64,000 bases of DNA from Gammaproteobacteria bacterium (GTDB lineage Bacteria > Pseudomonadota > Gammaproteobacteria > SZUA-229): contig JAOULC010000003.1 in the NCBI GenBank assembly GCA_029882215.1, positions 62,001-126,000 of the forward strand. Direction: 5' to 3'. The translations under genes and the position numbers were made by a program. Below, one piece after another: positions 18,649 to 29,847 of the stretch (positions are counted from its first letter, which is position 1; each line of letters begins with the position of its first letter). The notes beneath the pieces are model-generated. The model was not told where the DNA came from, searched no databases, and was given only the letters and a program-made list of their open reading frames with translations.

Positions 18649-18938
18649 GAGTGCCTTTGCATTGATTTTTTATCTGCCTGTGTTGTTTTAAAAATGGACT
18701 TGTCGGAGTGACGTAGCACCGCTATCACGCTGATAAAATTAATAAGAGCATAGACAATAGCGATATCTAAAAACTCTGGTCTCCCCATTGCAAAACCTAA
18801 CACTGAAATAAGCAAAACCGTCTTGGTGCCGAACATATTGACAGCAAGTATACGGTCATAGAGTGTAGGCCCCATGATGGCCCGAGTAATTGCCATGATC
18901 ATGACAACAAGAATGGCTATAATCGCAGCTGTCAGCAT
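18645..18938 (-). CDS. mrpF: MrpF antiporter subunit
   Basis: 97-aa three-helix subunit. The sequence RAIMGPTLYDRILAVNMFGTKTVLLISVLGF is the MrpF/PhaF motif (GPT..DR..A.N..G), followed by GRPEFLDIAIVYALINFISVIAVLRH, including the conserved DIA-LIN helix. Overlaps: 1 bp with mrpE, 4 bp with mrpG. Confidence 0.92.
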   Translation of the reverse strand: MLTAAIIAILVVMIMAITRAIMGPTLYDRILAVNMFGTKTVLLISVLGFAMGRPEFLDIAIVYALINFISVIAVLRHSDKSIFKTTQADKKSMQRHS

Positions 18939-19408
18939 TATTTTTCCAGTTCAGTTACCCGGCGATCCATTTCACCGGCTTCAAGTTTTTTCAATGATTC
19001 AGATAACAAAGCATGTACTGTAATCTTGCCACCTTCCAGCTCGACAGAAACGGTGCCCGGCGTCAGCGTTATAGAATTTGCATAGATAACTTTTCCTACA
19101 TCCGTCGCCTGGCTAATATTTATGACTTGCATGGCAGGTGAAATCGCCTTGTTGTCAAACCAGATATGTTTTACCACTGTTATGTTGGAGAGAATAATTT
19201 CTTTAATTAGCCAGACTAAGTAAGCGGGAAGTTTTAAAGTGAGATGTAAAGGCTGAGATTCATGATCAAGCACGTCCATTCGATGTGCAATATATAGAAC
19301 AAAAAAAATAGACAGTATGCCAAGCGATATCATAAGCAGGCTAAAATGCCCGGAGTTAAGCAACCAAAATATTGCCAGCATCAATGACAGATAGACAGTA
19401 TGACGCAT
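18938..19408 (-). CDS. mrpE: MrpE antiporter subunit, first gene of the operon
   Basis: 156-aa subunit with two N-terminal hydrophobic segments and a soluble C-terminal domain. Marks of the family: LPAYLVWLIKEIILSNITVVKHIW, then ANSITLTPGTVSVELEGGKITVHAL (the SITLTPGT motif). The ATG at 19408 is preceded by AGGTG at a good distance, so I prefer it to the GTG at 19414. This is the operon's first gene; the 225 bp upstream, shared with the dnaQ 3' side, should hold the promoter, but I could not place a convincing one. Confidence 0.9.
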   Translation of the reverse strand: MRHTVYLSLMLAIFWLLNSGHFSLLMISLGILSIFFVLYIAHRMDVLDHESQPLHLTLKLPAYLVWLIKEIILSNITVVKHIWFDNKAISPAMQVINISQATDVGKVIYANSITLTPGTVSVELEGGKITVHALLSESLKKLEAGEMDRRVTELEK

Positions 19409-19633
19409 AATCACCTAGTTTTTATAATGTGAAAAAATATATAAGGATGAACTGTAATAGAATTAATTATATTCATCACTAATGGTTAATGCTTTGATAA
19501 TCAACTTTAACTGATTTTAGTATAGTCGCTCAATATAATTTTTGCCTTACTATTTATTTATGTGCGTTTTTTATCTTATTAAGTCAGCCGTGAATACCAA
19601 CTACAAAAGATCAGTTTGTATTTTTCTGCTTTG

Positions 19634-20356
19634 CTAATCTGTTTTACCCCATAACCGACCGTCACCTAACTTATTCAAATATTCTTCATGTGCAGTCATT
19701 TCCTCTGCAGATGCCAGTACCACGGGCGAGGCTTTTCGGTTAGCACTGAGTTTTTGAATAATTTCATCACGCTGCTTATGTTCCTCTTCAGGTGACTCTG
19801 TATTACTGTCCAGCAGCAAGTTACTTTGCCCGCCAGTCATTGCCAGATAAACGTCAGCTAATATTTCAGCATCCAGTAAGGCGCCGTGTAATTCACGCTT
19901 ATCATTATTAACGTCATAGCGTTTGCACAGAGCATCCAGACTGTTTCTCTGCCCCGGATGCATTTTTTTGGCCATTACCAGCGTATCTAAAACGCTTGCA
20001 TGGTCATTAATGGTGATCAGTTCTTTTGCATGGTTCTGGTTTAATAGTTTAAATTCATGCTCAATAAAGCCGATATCAAACGGTGCATTGTGGATAACTA
20101 GCTCAGCACCTTTAATAAAACTGAGAAAATCATCAAAGATATCTTCAAAGCGGGGTTTATCGGCCAGGAATTCGCTGGTGATGCCATGCACAGCAAGAGC
20201 ACCCTCTTCGCTCTCCCTGTCCGGCTGAATGTATTGATGGTAATGGTTGCCAGTGAGTTTACGGTTGATCAGTTCAACGCAACCAATTTCAATAATTCTA
20301 TTACCTTGTCTGGGGTCTAAACCGGTTGTTTCTGTATCTAGTACAACTTGACGCAT
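19634..20356 (-). CDS. dnaQ: DnaQ, DNA polymerase III epsilon subunit (3'-5' exonuclease)
   Basis: Proofreading exonuclease of the replicative polymerase, 240 aa. DEDD-family motifs: Exo I at the N-terminus (VVLDTETTGLDPRQGNRIIEIG), Exo II (ELVIHNAPFDIGFIEHEF) and Exo III (LHGALLDAEILADVYLAM, with the catalytic His-Asp pair). The C-terminal ~60 residues are the polymerase-alpha-binding tail. In many gammaproteobacteria dnaQ lies beside rnhA; here a porin gene lies between them. It diverges from the porin, so its 5' region borders the Pho-box cluster. Confidence 0.93.
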   Translation of the reverse strand: MRQVVLDTETTGLDPRQGNRIIEIGCVELINRKLTGNHYHQYIQPDRESEEGALAVHGITSEFLADKPRFEDIFDDFLSFIKGAELVIHNAPFDIGFIEHEFKLLNQNHAKELITINDHASVLDTLVMAKKMHPGQRNSLDALCKRYDVNNDKRELHGALLDAEILADVYLAMTGGQSNLLLDSNTESPEEEHKQRDEIIQKLSANRKASPVVLASAEEMTAHEEYLNKLGDGRLWGKTD

Positions 20357-20422
20357 GGGCTGCTCTCTTAACTATTGTTCCAGCTATAAAACTGGCTGCT
20401 TATAACTGACTGGAAATGAGCA

Positions 20423-20478
20423 CTGTCATTTATCGTTAATAAATCTGACATCATTTTGTCATTAACAACTGCTGTAAT
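20423..20478 (+). promoter_or_regulatory. Tandem Pho box and -10 of the porin gene
   Basis: Four 7-mers sit at exact 11-bp steps: CTGTCAT (20423), CGTTAAT (20434), CTGACAT (20445), TTGTCAT (20456). The three 4-bp spacers are mostly A/T (TTAT, AAAT, CATT). The PhoB site consensus is two CTGTCAT repeats separated by 4 bp, so this reads as two adjacent PhoB sites. A -10-like TGTAAT follows at 20473-20478, 10 bp after the last repeat, the normal geometry when PhoB replaces the -35. The porin start codon is at 20545. Confidence 0.72.
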
Positions 20479-20544
20479 TCAAACCCGTCAGATAAACCAT
20501 TTATTTAAAAATAACTCAGTTTGAGATTATATAGGAAATTAACA

Positions 20545-21513
20545 ATGAAACACTTAAAACTAAATGCTATTTCAATGGCTCTTGCGGCTTCTTTAATTGC
20601 ACCTGTTGCCATGGCAGAAAACACTGTTTATGGCAAAGGTCATGTCAGTATTGCTTCGATTGAAGATGCTACTGGCAGTGCTGTAGCCGTTACCAGTCAT
20701 GCTTCACGCTTTGGTGTTAAAGGCAGTGTTAAGCAGGACAGCAGCGCTGAAGTCATCTACAAACTGGAATGGCAGGTAGATATGGCGGACAAGGCCGACT
20801 CGACTCAGATTAAAGCACGCTCACAATATATTGGCCTTAAAGATAGCTGGGGCGAAGTGCGTTTAGGTCGCGATGACTCACCTTATAAAGGCGCTGGAAA
20901 AAAAGCGGTCGAGTTTTTCAGTGATACTTTTGCTGATTACAATAACATCATTGATAAAGGTCAGGACATACGCGCCGATAACGCGTTATCTATCAAGTTA
21001 AATGCCGGCCCGGGTAAAGTTAGCCTGATGTATGCCGCTGGTGATGATACAACGGCTGGTGATAATCTTGCTGACATGACATCAATTGCATACGATGCAA
21101 GATTTGGTGCCATCACACTGGGTTTAGCGACCCAAACGGTTAATAAGTCATTAACAAATGATGAAACAGGTACTAAGCTTGCATTAGGCTACAAAATCAG
21201 TGATACAACACAGCTTGGCTTTGTCTATGAAACGGTTAGCGATGATACAACAGCCGGTTTTGATGATAAAAACACGCTGATCAGCTTCAAACATAAAATG
21301 GAAGAAGATGCCATCAAGCTGGCTTACGGCTTCAAAGATCAGGGTCTAGCGAGTGATGCTACGATGTTGGCTGTGGCATATGATCATAAAATCAACAAGA
21401 CCACTACTGCTTATGCACTCTACGCAGATGGCTCAGATAACGGTTTAAATGACGCCAGCAAATTAGCCGGTGACTCCTCCGTGATTGCTACGGGTCTGGT
21501 CGTTAAGTTTTAA
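20545..21513 (+). CDS. Outer-membrane porin, probably phosphate-starvation inducible
   Basis: 322-aa general porin-type beta-barrel. The ATG at 20545 follows a good Shine-Dalgarno (AGGAAA) and gives a clean signal peptide cut after VAMA; the frame also opens further upstream at 20521 with TTG, which I reject. Porin marks: NTVYGKGHVSI as the first strand, RSQYIGLKDSWGEVRLGRDDSPY (the conserved loop-3 entry region) and a C-terminal phenylalanine (VVKF). It faces the outer membrane as a trimer by family. The upstream Pho repeats suggest PhoB control, like PhoE, but the sequence does not prove phosphate selectivity. Confidence 0.88.
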   Translation: MKHLKLNAISMALAASLIAPVAMAENTVYGKGHVSIASIEDATGSAVAVTSHASRFGVKGSVKQDSSAEVIYKLEWQVDMADKADSTQIKARSQYIGLKDSWGEVRLGRDDSPYKGAGKKAVEFFSDTFADYNNIIDKGQDIRADNALSIKLNAGPGKVSLMYAAGDDTTAGDNLADMTSIAYDARFGAITLGLATQTVNKSLTNDETGTKLALGYKISDTTQLGFVYETVSDDTTAGFDDKNTLISFKHKMEEDAIKLAYGFKDQGLASDATMLAVAYDHKINKTTTAYALYADGSDNGLNDASKLAGDSSVIATGLVVKF

Positions 21514-21516
21514 TCA

Positions 21517-21538
21517 GTCAGGCCTTATCAGGCCAGAC
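21517..21538. terminator. Hairpin after the porin gene
   Basis: GTC-A-GGCCT (21517-21525) pairs with AGGCC-A-GAC (21530-21538) around loop TATC, with one A-A mismatch. No T run follows, so it is only terminator-like. It lies between the convergent porin and rnhA. Confidence 0.35.
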
Positions 21539-21561
21539 AACGGATTTAGACAAGGATGTCA

Positions 21562-22020
21562 TTAATCCTCCAGCTTCCCCATGACTGAGTCAGCTCCTTT
21601 GTTTGCGAGCTCATCGGCCATTTCATTACCATCATGACCGTCATGACCTTTTACCCACTTCCATTCAATCTCATGCATTTCTCTGGCTTTATCTAAGCGT
21701 TGCCATAAATCTGCATTTTTGACCGGTTTTTTAGCCGCATTTTTCCAGCCATTTTTTTTCCAGCCATCAATCCACTCGGTAATACCCTTTAACACATATT
21801 TCGAATCTGAGGTTAACTGGACACGACAAGGCCGGGTCAAATTTTCTAAACCCATGATGGCTGCCATTAACTCCATTCTGTTATTGGTGGTGTTTTTTTC
21901 ACCACCAAACAGTTCTTTATGAGTACCGTTATAATGCATCCAGACGCCCCACCCTCCCGGTCCGGGATTGCCTCTACATGCACCATCTGTAAATAACTCA
22001 ACAATCTTTTCAGCAGACAC
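21562..22020 (-). CDS. rnhA: Ribonuclease HI
   Basis: Removes RNA from RNA-DNA hybrids. I start it at the GTG at 22020 with AGGTCG upstream, giving 152 aa, close to the 155 aa of E. coli; the frame is open further upstream (to 22128) but that part is unlike RNase H. Catalytic residues are visible: Asp in [18 protein letters not shown], Glu in [10 protein letters not shown], Asp in LTSDSKYV, and the His loop/final Asp in [18 protein letters not shown]. The C-terminus carries the basic-protrusion helix ([19 protein letters not shown]). Confidence 0.92.
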   Translation of the reverse strand: MSAEKIVELFTDGACRGNPGPGGWGVWMHYNGTHKELFGGEKNTTNNRMELMAAIMGLENLTRPCRVQLTSDSKYVLKGITEWIDGWKKNGWKNAAKKPVKNADLWQRLDKAREMHEIEWKWVKGHDGHDGNEMADELANKGADSVMGKLED

Positions 22021-22222
22021 AATTCGACCTATTTTTGAAACGGGCTTGCATTTCACACGGCTAACAAAGAAAATGCAATCTAATTTATCAATTGTTAAAT
22101 TCAATGAATAAACAGCGACATCTATCAATCACTGCTTTTTTAGATAATATATCTTTATGTGATTGATAAATATACATATTTTACGAACACCCTGCTACAT
22201 CAACAAAAGTTTTATACAAATT

Positions 22223-23890
22223 ATGAGTTTATTTTTAAAAAGCATCACCTTTATTAGTTTTTTTATACTCAGTGGCTGCAACCAGACGCTCTTGGGCACG
22301 GTTAAAAATAACACAACCGATGCAAATGAAATCGCTTCAAAAGAATACCAACTGCCTGCACTCCTCCCTCACTGGGCAGTCACTGCAACAGAACAGGCAG
22401 AACATCATGCCGATACCTTTGTTGAAACAGACCCCTTTGCTATTGATTATGATGACTACATTTCAGATGGCTTTGATATTATCTGGGACAGAATTCGCGC
22501 GGGCTTTACTTTACCGACTTCAGAACACAAAAAAGTACAATCTGAGCTGCGCTGGTTTGCCAGACACAAAGACTATCTGGACCGGGTTGTTGACCGTGCA
22601 GAACCCTTCCTGCATTTCATCATGGAAGAACTGGACAAAAGAGATATGCCAGCAGAACTGGCCTTGCTACCCATTGTTGAAAGCGCCTTTCAGCCATTTG
22701 CCTATTCACATGGTCAGGCGGCAGGTATCTGGCAGTTCATTCCATCGACAGGTCGTATCTATGGTTTAAAGCAAAACTGGTGGTATGACGGCAGACGTGA
22801 CATTCATGCATCAACAATCGCCGCGCTTGATTACCTGCAGTATCTGGCTAAGGCATTTGATGGCAACTGGTTACATGCCTTAGCAGCATATAACTCAGGT
22901 ATTGGTACCGTGGGCAAAGCCATTAAGAGAAACAGGCGCCAGGGCAAGCCAACAGATTTCTGGAATTTAAAGCTACCGAAAGAAACTCAGGGTTATGTGC
23001 CAAAACTCATGGCACTGACAAAATTAATTTCTGAGCCTGAACTGTATGATGTTGATTTAAAATGCATTCAGAATGCGCCTTATTTCAAAGTTATCAATAC
23101 CGGTTCACAGATTGATCTTGCTGTTGCAGCAGAGCTTGCTGACCTGGATATTGAAGACCTATACAAACTCAACCCGGGTTTTAATCGCTGGGCAACAGAC
23201 CCTGCCGGCCCACACAGACTGCTGATACCAATTGAAAATAGTGAACAGTTTGAGGCTGAGTTACAAACTATTCAGGAAAAGAACCGCATCACCTGGAAGC
23301 GTTATAAAATAAGAACCGAAGACACACTCAGTCACATCGCTAACAAGTTTCATATTACCGTTTCGCAGCTCAAGCAAATCAATAAAATGCGTTCAAACAG
23401 CATTCGAGCCGGTCGCTACCTGATAGTTCCTAGTGCCAGCAAAGGCATGGCTCACTACGCTCTGAGTAAGTCGCAGCGAGATAAGCAACGTCGCGCCATT
23501 AAAAGAAGCGGTAAAGGTAACAAGATCTATCACACGGTAAAAAGTGGTGACTCGCTATGGGATCTGTCACAACTCTATAAAGTGGGAACACAACAGATTG
23601 CACGCTGGAACGGAATGTCACCCAAAGATGTATTGAAAGCGGGTCAGAAACTGGTTATCTGGACGAAGAGTTTAGTAGCACCGCGCATTAACAGCAGCAT
23701 GGTAGGTGACTTCATCCGCACTGTTCGCTACCGGGTACGTAACGGTGACTCATTATATCTGATTGCCAAACGCTTTAATGTCAGCATTAGTGATTTAAAT
23801 CGCTGGAATCCGGTACAGACTAAGTATTTGAAACCGGGTCAGTCAATCAAGGTCTACGTTGATATCACCAAACAGGCCAGCAATATATAA
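22223..23890 (+). CDS. mltD: MltD-like membrane-bound lytic transglycosylase with LysM repeats
   Basis: Cleaves peptidoglycan glycan strands with 1,6-anhydro product formation. The start at 22223 gives a lipoprotein signal (FFILSGC); the longer TTG start at 22163 does not. The lytic transglycosylase family-1 domain (~residues 110-260) has PIVESAFQPFAYSHGQAAGIWQF, with the catalytic glutamate, and ALAAYNSGIGTVGKAI. Three LysM modules follow (IRTEDTLSHIANKFHI..., VKSGDSLWDLSQLYKV..., VRNGDSLYLIAKRFNV...), which bind glycan. E. coli MltD has a similar plan. The dnaQ/rnhA/mltD neighbourhood is conserved. Confidence 0.9.
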   Translation: MSLFLKSITFISFFILSGCNQTLLGTVKNNTTDANEIASKEYQLPALLPHWAVTATEQAEHHADTFVETDPFAIDYDDYISDGFDIIWDRIRAGFTLPTSEHKKVQSELRWFARHKDYLDRVVDRAEPFLHFIMEELDKRDMPAELALLPIVESAFQPFAYSHGQAAGIWQFIPSTGRIYGLKQNWWYDGRRDIHASTIAALDYLQYLAKAFDGNWLHALAAYNSGIGTVGKAIKRNRRQGKPTDFWNLKLPKETQGYVPKLMALTKLISEPELYDVDLKCIQNAPYFKVINTGSQIDLAVAAELADLDIEDLYKLNPGFNRWATDPAGPHRLLIPIENSEQFEAELQTIQEKNRITWKRYKIRTEDTLSHIANKFHITVSQLKQINKMRSNSIRAGRYLIVPSASKGMAHYALSKSQRDKQRRAIKRSGKGNKIYHTVKSGDSLWDLSQLYKVGTQQIARWNGMSPKDVLKAGQKLVIWTKSLVAPRINSSMVGDFIRTVRYRVRNGDSLYLIAKRFNVSISDLNRWNPVQTKYLKPGQSIKVYVDITKQASNI

Positions 23891-23901
23891 CACCTCATCC
23901 C

Positions 23902-23935
23902 GCGTCATAAAAAATCGCACTGTTATTTATGACGC
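23902..23935. terminator. Hairpin between mltD and the HD-GYP gene
   Basis: GCGTCATAAA (23902-23911) pairs perfectly with TTTATGACGC (23926-23935) around a 14-nt loop. No T run follows on either strand. Its position between convergent genes suggests transcript ends here. Confidence 0.4.
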
Positions 23936-23974
23936 TAATCAGAAATACATACGACTACCGTACTTCAGATCAGC

Positions 23975-25585
23975 CTAATGTTCTTCATATCCCGGAATTG
24001 ACGCATGATCAATTTCATCGATCTGATCAGCTGATAAAAATTTCTCGGCATAATCCAGATAAACTTTTTCACGAATAAAGACATTGAAGATATCGGGATC
24101 AATATGATGATCAATTTTCATTCTTCCCAGTATATGCAGGCACTCACTGATTTTTTTACCCTCTTTATACGGCCGGTCTTTTGCCGTCAGCGCTTCAAAA
24201 ATATCAGCGATAGCCATTAAACGTGCCGGCACTGACATTTCAAAACCCATTAAGCCATTCGGGTAGCCTTTTCCGTCGATGCGTTCGTGATGACCACCGG
24301 CATATTCAGGGACATTTTTTAAATGATCCGGAAACGGCAATGACTCGAGCATGTTATTGGTAACGACTATATGATGATTAATTATTTCACGTTCTTCATG
24401 TGTCAGCGTTCCACGCTCAACACTTAAATTATAAGCTTCATTTTCCGTTAAAAAAGATACAGTTTCACCTTTATGATTGACCCAGCTAAATGATGTGGCG
24501 ATTTTGCTGAGACGCTGTTTATCTTCATCACTCATAAATTCACTGCCGATATTTATCTGCCGGAGGAATTTCATATCATCATCTATTTTTTTAACAGATT
24601 TCAAATATTCTTCTTCTATAGCCTGTACATCAGCAGATGATTGCGTTTCAAGTGAAACTATTTTTTTCTCTAAAAATGCCAGTCTTGCATCTCGTTTTAA
24701 AATTTCAGCCCGTGCCTGCACTGTTTCAATTCTGTCGTAGATGGTTTCAAGCTTAGTGGATTTATCAACAATATATTCAGGAGTAGTGACTTTACCGCAA
24801 TCATGCAACCAGCCGGCTATCCTGAGTTCATAACGATCTTTTGCTGTCATTTTAAAATTTTTAAGAGGCCCTGTTAACTGTGCATTGCAGACTTCAGCAA
24901 TCATCATGGTTAATTCAGGCACCCGTCTGCAATGGCCGCCTGTATACGGCGATTTTTCATCGATAGAAGCAGCGATCAATTCGATAAACGACTCAAAAAG
25001 TTCTTTTTGCTGGTCGATGAGTTTTTTAGTGGTTAAGGTAACGGCCGCCTGTGATGCAAGCGATTCCGCCAGCTGCACATCTTCCTCAAGAAACGCCCTG
25101 ACTTCGCCTGTACTCTTATCGATAGCGTTTATCAGTTGCAATACACCAATGATTTTATTCTCATGATTTTTCATTGGTATCGTAAGAATTGAACGTGTAC
25201 GGTAACCCGTCGTTTTATCAAACTCTTTGGTGCCGGAAAAATCAAAGCCCTCTACATCATAAGCATCACTAATATTAATGATTTTGTCATCGAGCACCGC
25301 ACAAGTGACAACCATTGAAGTATTAGGCTGACCGTTGATATACAGCGGTATAGGCGGAAACTTTACACGTTGACCGTCTCTTGCTCCGAGGGAAATATTT
25401 AATGAATCCGTCGTTACTATTTCAAACTTGAGATACTGACCATCAGTCAGCAGATAAAGACTGCCACCGTCTGCATCAGTTAACGACTTTGCGCCCATCA
25501 GAATATGATTAAGCAGATTTCTGGAATCTTTTTCAGCGGAAAGAGCAATACCAATCCGGTTAAGCTCTGATATACGAGAAATCAT
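23975..25585 (-). CDS. GAF-HD-GYP cyclic-di-GMP phosphodiesterase
   Basis: 536 aa. Residues ~1-190 are a GAF sensor domain (GAKSLTDADGGSLYLL..., SILTIPMKNHENKIIGVLQLIN). Residues ~195-500 are HD-GYP, which hydrolyses cyclic di-GMP: YTGGHCRRVPE, the metal pair in GWLHDCGKVTTPEYIVDK, HH in INHHIVVTNNML, and HHERIDGKGYPNGL carrying the GYP element. All catalytic motifs look intact. Between the HD and the following HH helix is an insert of about 110 residues, charged and helical (LETIYDRIETVQARAEILKRD...), probably coiled-coil. No membrane segment, so cytoplasmic. The ligand of the GAF domain is unknown. Confidence 0.9.
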   Translation of the reverse strand: MISRISELNRIGIALSAEKDSRNLLNHILMGAKSLTDADGGSLYLLTDGQYLKFEIVTTDSLNISLGARDGQRVKFPPIPLYINGQPNTSMVVTCAVLDDKIINISDAYDVEGFDFSGTKEFDKTTGYRTRSILTIPMKNHENKIIGVLQLINAIDKSTGEVRAFLEEDVQLAESLASQAAVTLTTKKLIDQQKELFESFIELIAASIDEKSPYTGGHCRRVPELTMMIAEVCNAQLTGPLKNFKMTAKDRYELRIAGWLHDCGKVTTPEYIVDKSTKLETIYDRIETVQARAEILKRDARLAFLEKKIVSLETQSSADVQAIEEEYLKSVKKIDDDMKFLRQINIGSEFMSDEDKQRLSKIATSFSWVNHKGETVSFLTENEAYNLSVERGTLTHEEREIINHHIVVTNNMLESLPFPDHLKNVPEYAGGHHERIDGKGYPNGLMGFEMSVPARLMAIADIFEALTAKDRPYKEGKKISECLHILGRMKIDHHIDPDIFNVFIREKVYLDYAEKFLSADQIDEIDHASIPGYEEH

Positions 25586-25749
25586 AATATATTCGCCTGC
25601 TGCTGTTTCAGCCAGTCATGAAAATAGCCGAAAGTATTACTTTGTTATTTATTATTATATAGCAGCTTGTCACTGCATTTTTAAGAATAGTTTACCCATA
25701 GTGTGCAGTTTTATGAAGTTAAGCTTTTGCAAGCGTAAGGTTTACTGAC

Positions 25750-25823
25750 GCAAAGTTATGAATCTGCAAGCGTTAGCATGAACAACCCTGCCGCGCAGCG
25801 AAACCTGTTCACTTTAACTTTGC
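25750..25823. repeat. 74-bp imperfect nested inverted repeat downstream of fumC
   Basis: Outer arms GCAAAGTTA (25750-25758) and TAACTTTGC (25815-25823) enclose TGAACA (25779-25784) and TGTTCA (25806-25811), with a small CTGC-CGC-GCAG stem inside. The core is richer in G and C than the flanks. The sequence TGCAAGCGT occurs both inside it and ~37 bp upstream (25728). No T run, so not an ordinary terminator; it resembles a short non-autonomous hairpin repeat. Copy number is unknown. Confidence 0.45.
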
Positions 25824-25843
25824 ACCAGCTCACTCACTATGAA

Positions 25844-27220
25844 TTATCCAGTTATACCCCCCTTTGTCAGTTGCATAGGACTAAGAATTTTTTCTAACTC
25901 AGACCGGCTTAAATCCGTCATTTGTTCGGCCACATCGATAACAGCGCGGTCTTCAGCATAAGCCGTCTTGGCGATTTTTGCGCCGAGTTCATAACCAATT
26001 ATCGGGTTGAGAGCGGTAACCAGTATCGGGTTTTTATCCAGTGCTTTTTTGATATTCGCTTCATTGACGCTAAAACCCGCTATCGCTTTAGTGGCTAATA
26101 CGTTAGCGCCATTAGCCAGTATCTCTATGCTCTGTAACAAGTTATAAGCAATCACGGGCAACATCACATTAAGCTGGAAATTACCTGACTGACCGGCAAC
26201 GGTGATGGTTGCATCATTACCAATGACCTGTGCGCAGACCATAGCAACCGCTTCCGGGATAACCGGATTGACTTTTCCAGGCATAATGCTGCTACCAGGT
26301 TGCAGTGCTGGCAGTGCAATTTCACCGATGCCCGCCAGCGGCCCGCTATTCATCCAGCGTAAATCATTACTGATCTTCATCAGGCTCACAGCCAGCGTTT
26401 TTAACTGCCCGCTCAGCTCAACCGCAGAATCCTGAGTGCTTAATGACTCAAATTTATTATCATTGCTGGTGAATGCCTGCCCCGTAATCGCTGATAACTG
26501 GCTTGCAAAGGCCACGGCAAAGCGCTCATCTGCATTGATGCCGGTACCCACTGCTGTGCCACCTTGTGCCAGTGCATTTAAGCGCGGTAAGGTATCCATG
26601 ATCCGGGCTTTTGCATTGCGAATCTGGGCTTGCCAGCCTGATATTTCCTGTTTCATTGATACCGGCATAGCGTCCATTAAGTGGGTACGCCCTGTTTTCA
26701 CAATATGTGCAAGACTATCGGCTTTATCAGACAGCGTTTTCTCCAGTAAATCCAGTGCTGGTAAAAGCTGTTCAGTAACAGCCTGACTGGCACTCACCTG
26801 CAAGGCCGTCGGTATCACGTCATTTGATGACTGGCCCATATTGACATGATCATTCGGATGAATGGCGACCTTATCTTGCTGGCATAAATTCGCGATCACT
26901 TCGTTGGCATTCATATTGGTACTGGTACCGGAACCGGTCTGAAAAACATCAATTGGAAAGTGCTTGTCATGTGTACCATCAGCCACAGCCTGTGCATGCT
27001 TTACAATCGACTGCATCAGCTTTTCATCGAGGAAACCCAGCTCTGTATTGACCTTAGCGCAGGCAATTTTTACCAGTCCCAGCGCTTTAATAAAAGCTCT
27101 TGGCATGGTTAAGCCACTGATTGGAAAATTATCAACAGCACGCTGTGTTTGCGCGGCATATAAAGCACTCTGTGGAACCTGTAGTTCGCCCATGCTGTCT
27201 TTTTCTATACGATATTTCAT
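25844..27220 (-). CDS. fumC: Fumarate hydratase class II
   Basis: Iron-independent fumarase that interconverts fumarate and malate in the TCA cycle. 458 aa, like E. coli FumC. Visible: GTHDKHFPIDVFQTGSGTSTNMNANEV, VNMGQSSNDVIPTAL, KTGRTHLMDAMPVS and the superfamily signature GSSIMPGKVNP (residues ~315-325). It diverges from purB, itself a member of the same superfamily. Being the oxygen-stable form, it fits an aerobic or iron-limited sulfur oxidiser. Fur control was not seen in the intergenic DNA. Confidence 0.93.
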   Translation of the reverse strand: MKYRIEKDSMGELQVPQSALYAAQTQRAVDNFPISGLTMPRAFIKALGLVKIACAKVNTELGFLDEKLMQSIVKHAQAVADGTHDKHFPIDVFQTGSGTSTNMNANEVIANLCQQDKVAIHPNDHVNMGQSSNDVIPTALQVSASQAVTEQLLPALDLLEKTLSDKADSLAHIVKTGRTHLMDAMPVSMKQEISGWQAQIRNAKARIMDTLPRLNALAQGGTAVGTGINADERFAVAFASQLSAITGQAFTSNDNKFESLSTQDSAVELSGQLKTLAVSLMKISNDLRWMNSGPLAGIGEIALPALQPGSSIMPGKVNPVIPEAVAMVCAQVIGNDATITVAGQSGNFQLNVMLPVIAYNLLQSIEILANGANVLATKAIAGFSVNEANIKKALDKNPILVTALNPIIGYELGAKIAKTAYAEDRAVIDVAEQMTDLSRSELEKILSPMQLTKGGITG

Positions 27221-27280
27221 TCTGTTACCTGTAAACGATGGTTTTAAAGCCGAGATTGATGCTCAATGCGAGATGATCAA

Positions 27281-27289
27281 TGCTATAAT
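27281..27289 (+). promoter_or_regulatory. Extended -10 promoter of purB
   Basis: TGCTATAAT is a perfect extended -10 (TGnTATAAT). A start near 27296 leaves a ~40-nt leader before the purB ATG. No clear -35 is seen, which extended -10 promoters can tolerate. It lies in the divergent fumC-purB gap. Confidence 0.55.
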
Positions 27290-27326
27290 AATGCATTAAT
27301 TTTTCCCTAATCAATACAGAGCATAG

Positions 27327-29843
<2,517 letters not shown>

Positions 29844-29847
<4 letters not shown>

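Noticed and set aside
12066-19414. Membrane-bound hydrogenase (Mbh) or NADH dehydrogenase operon
   Set aside because: Gene order resembles Mbh, but no hydrogenase large/small subunit or Fe-S genes are present on either side.
19594-19620. Plus-strand terminator TACAAA/TTTGTA with T run
   Set aside because: Only a 6-bp stem, and no plus-strand gene precedes it.
25750-25823. Integron attC site
   Set aside because: Inverted arms look similar at first, but the GTTRRRY and RYYYAAC core sites do not fit, and no integrase or cassette is present.
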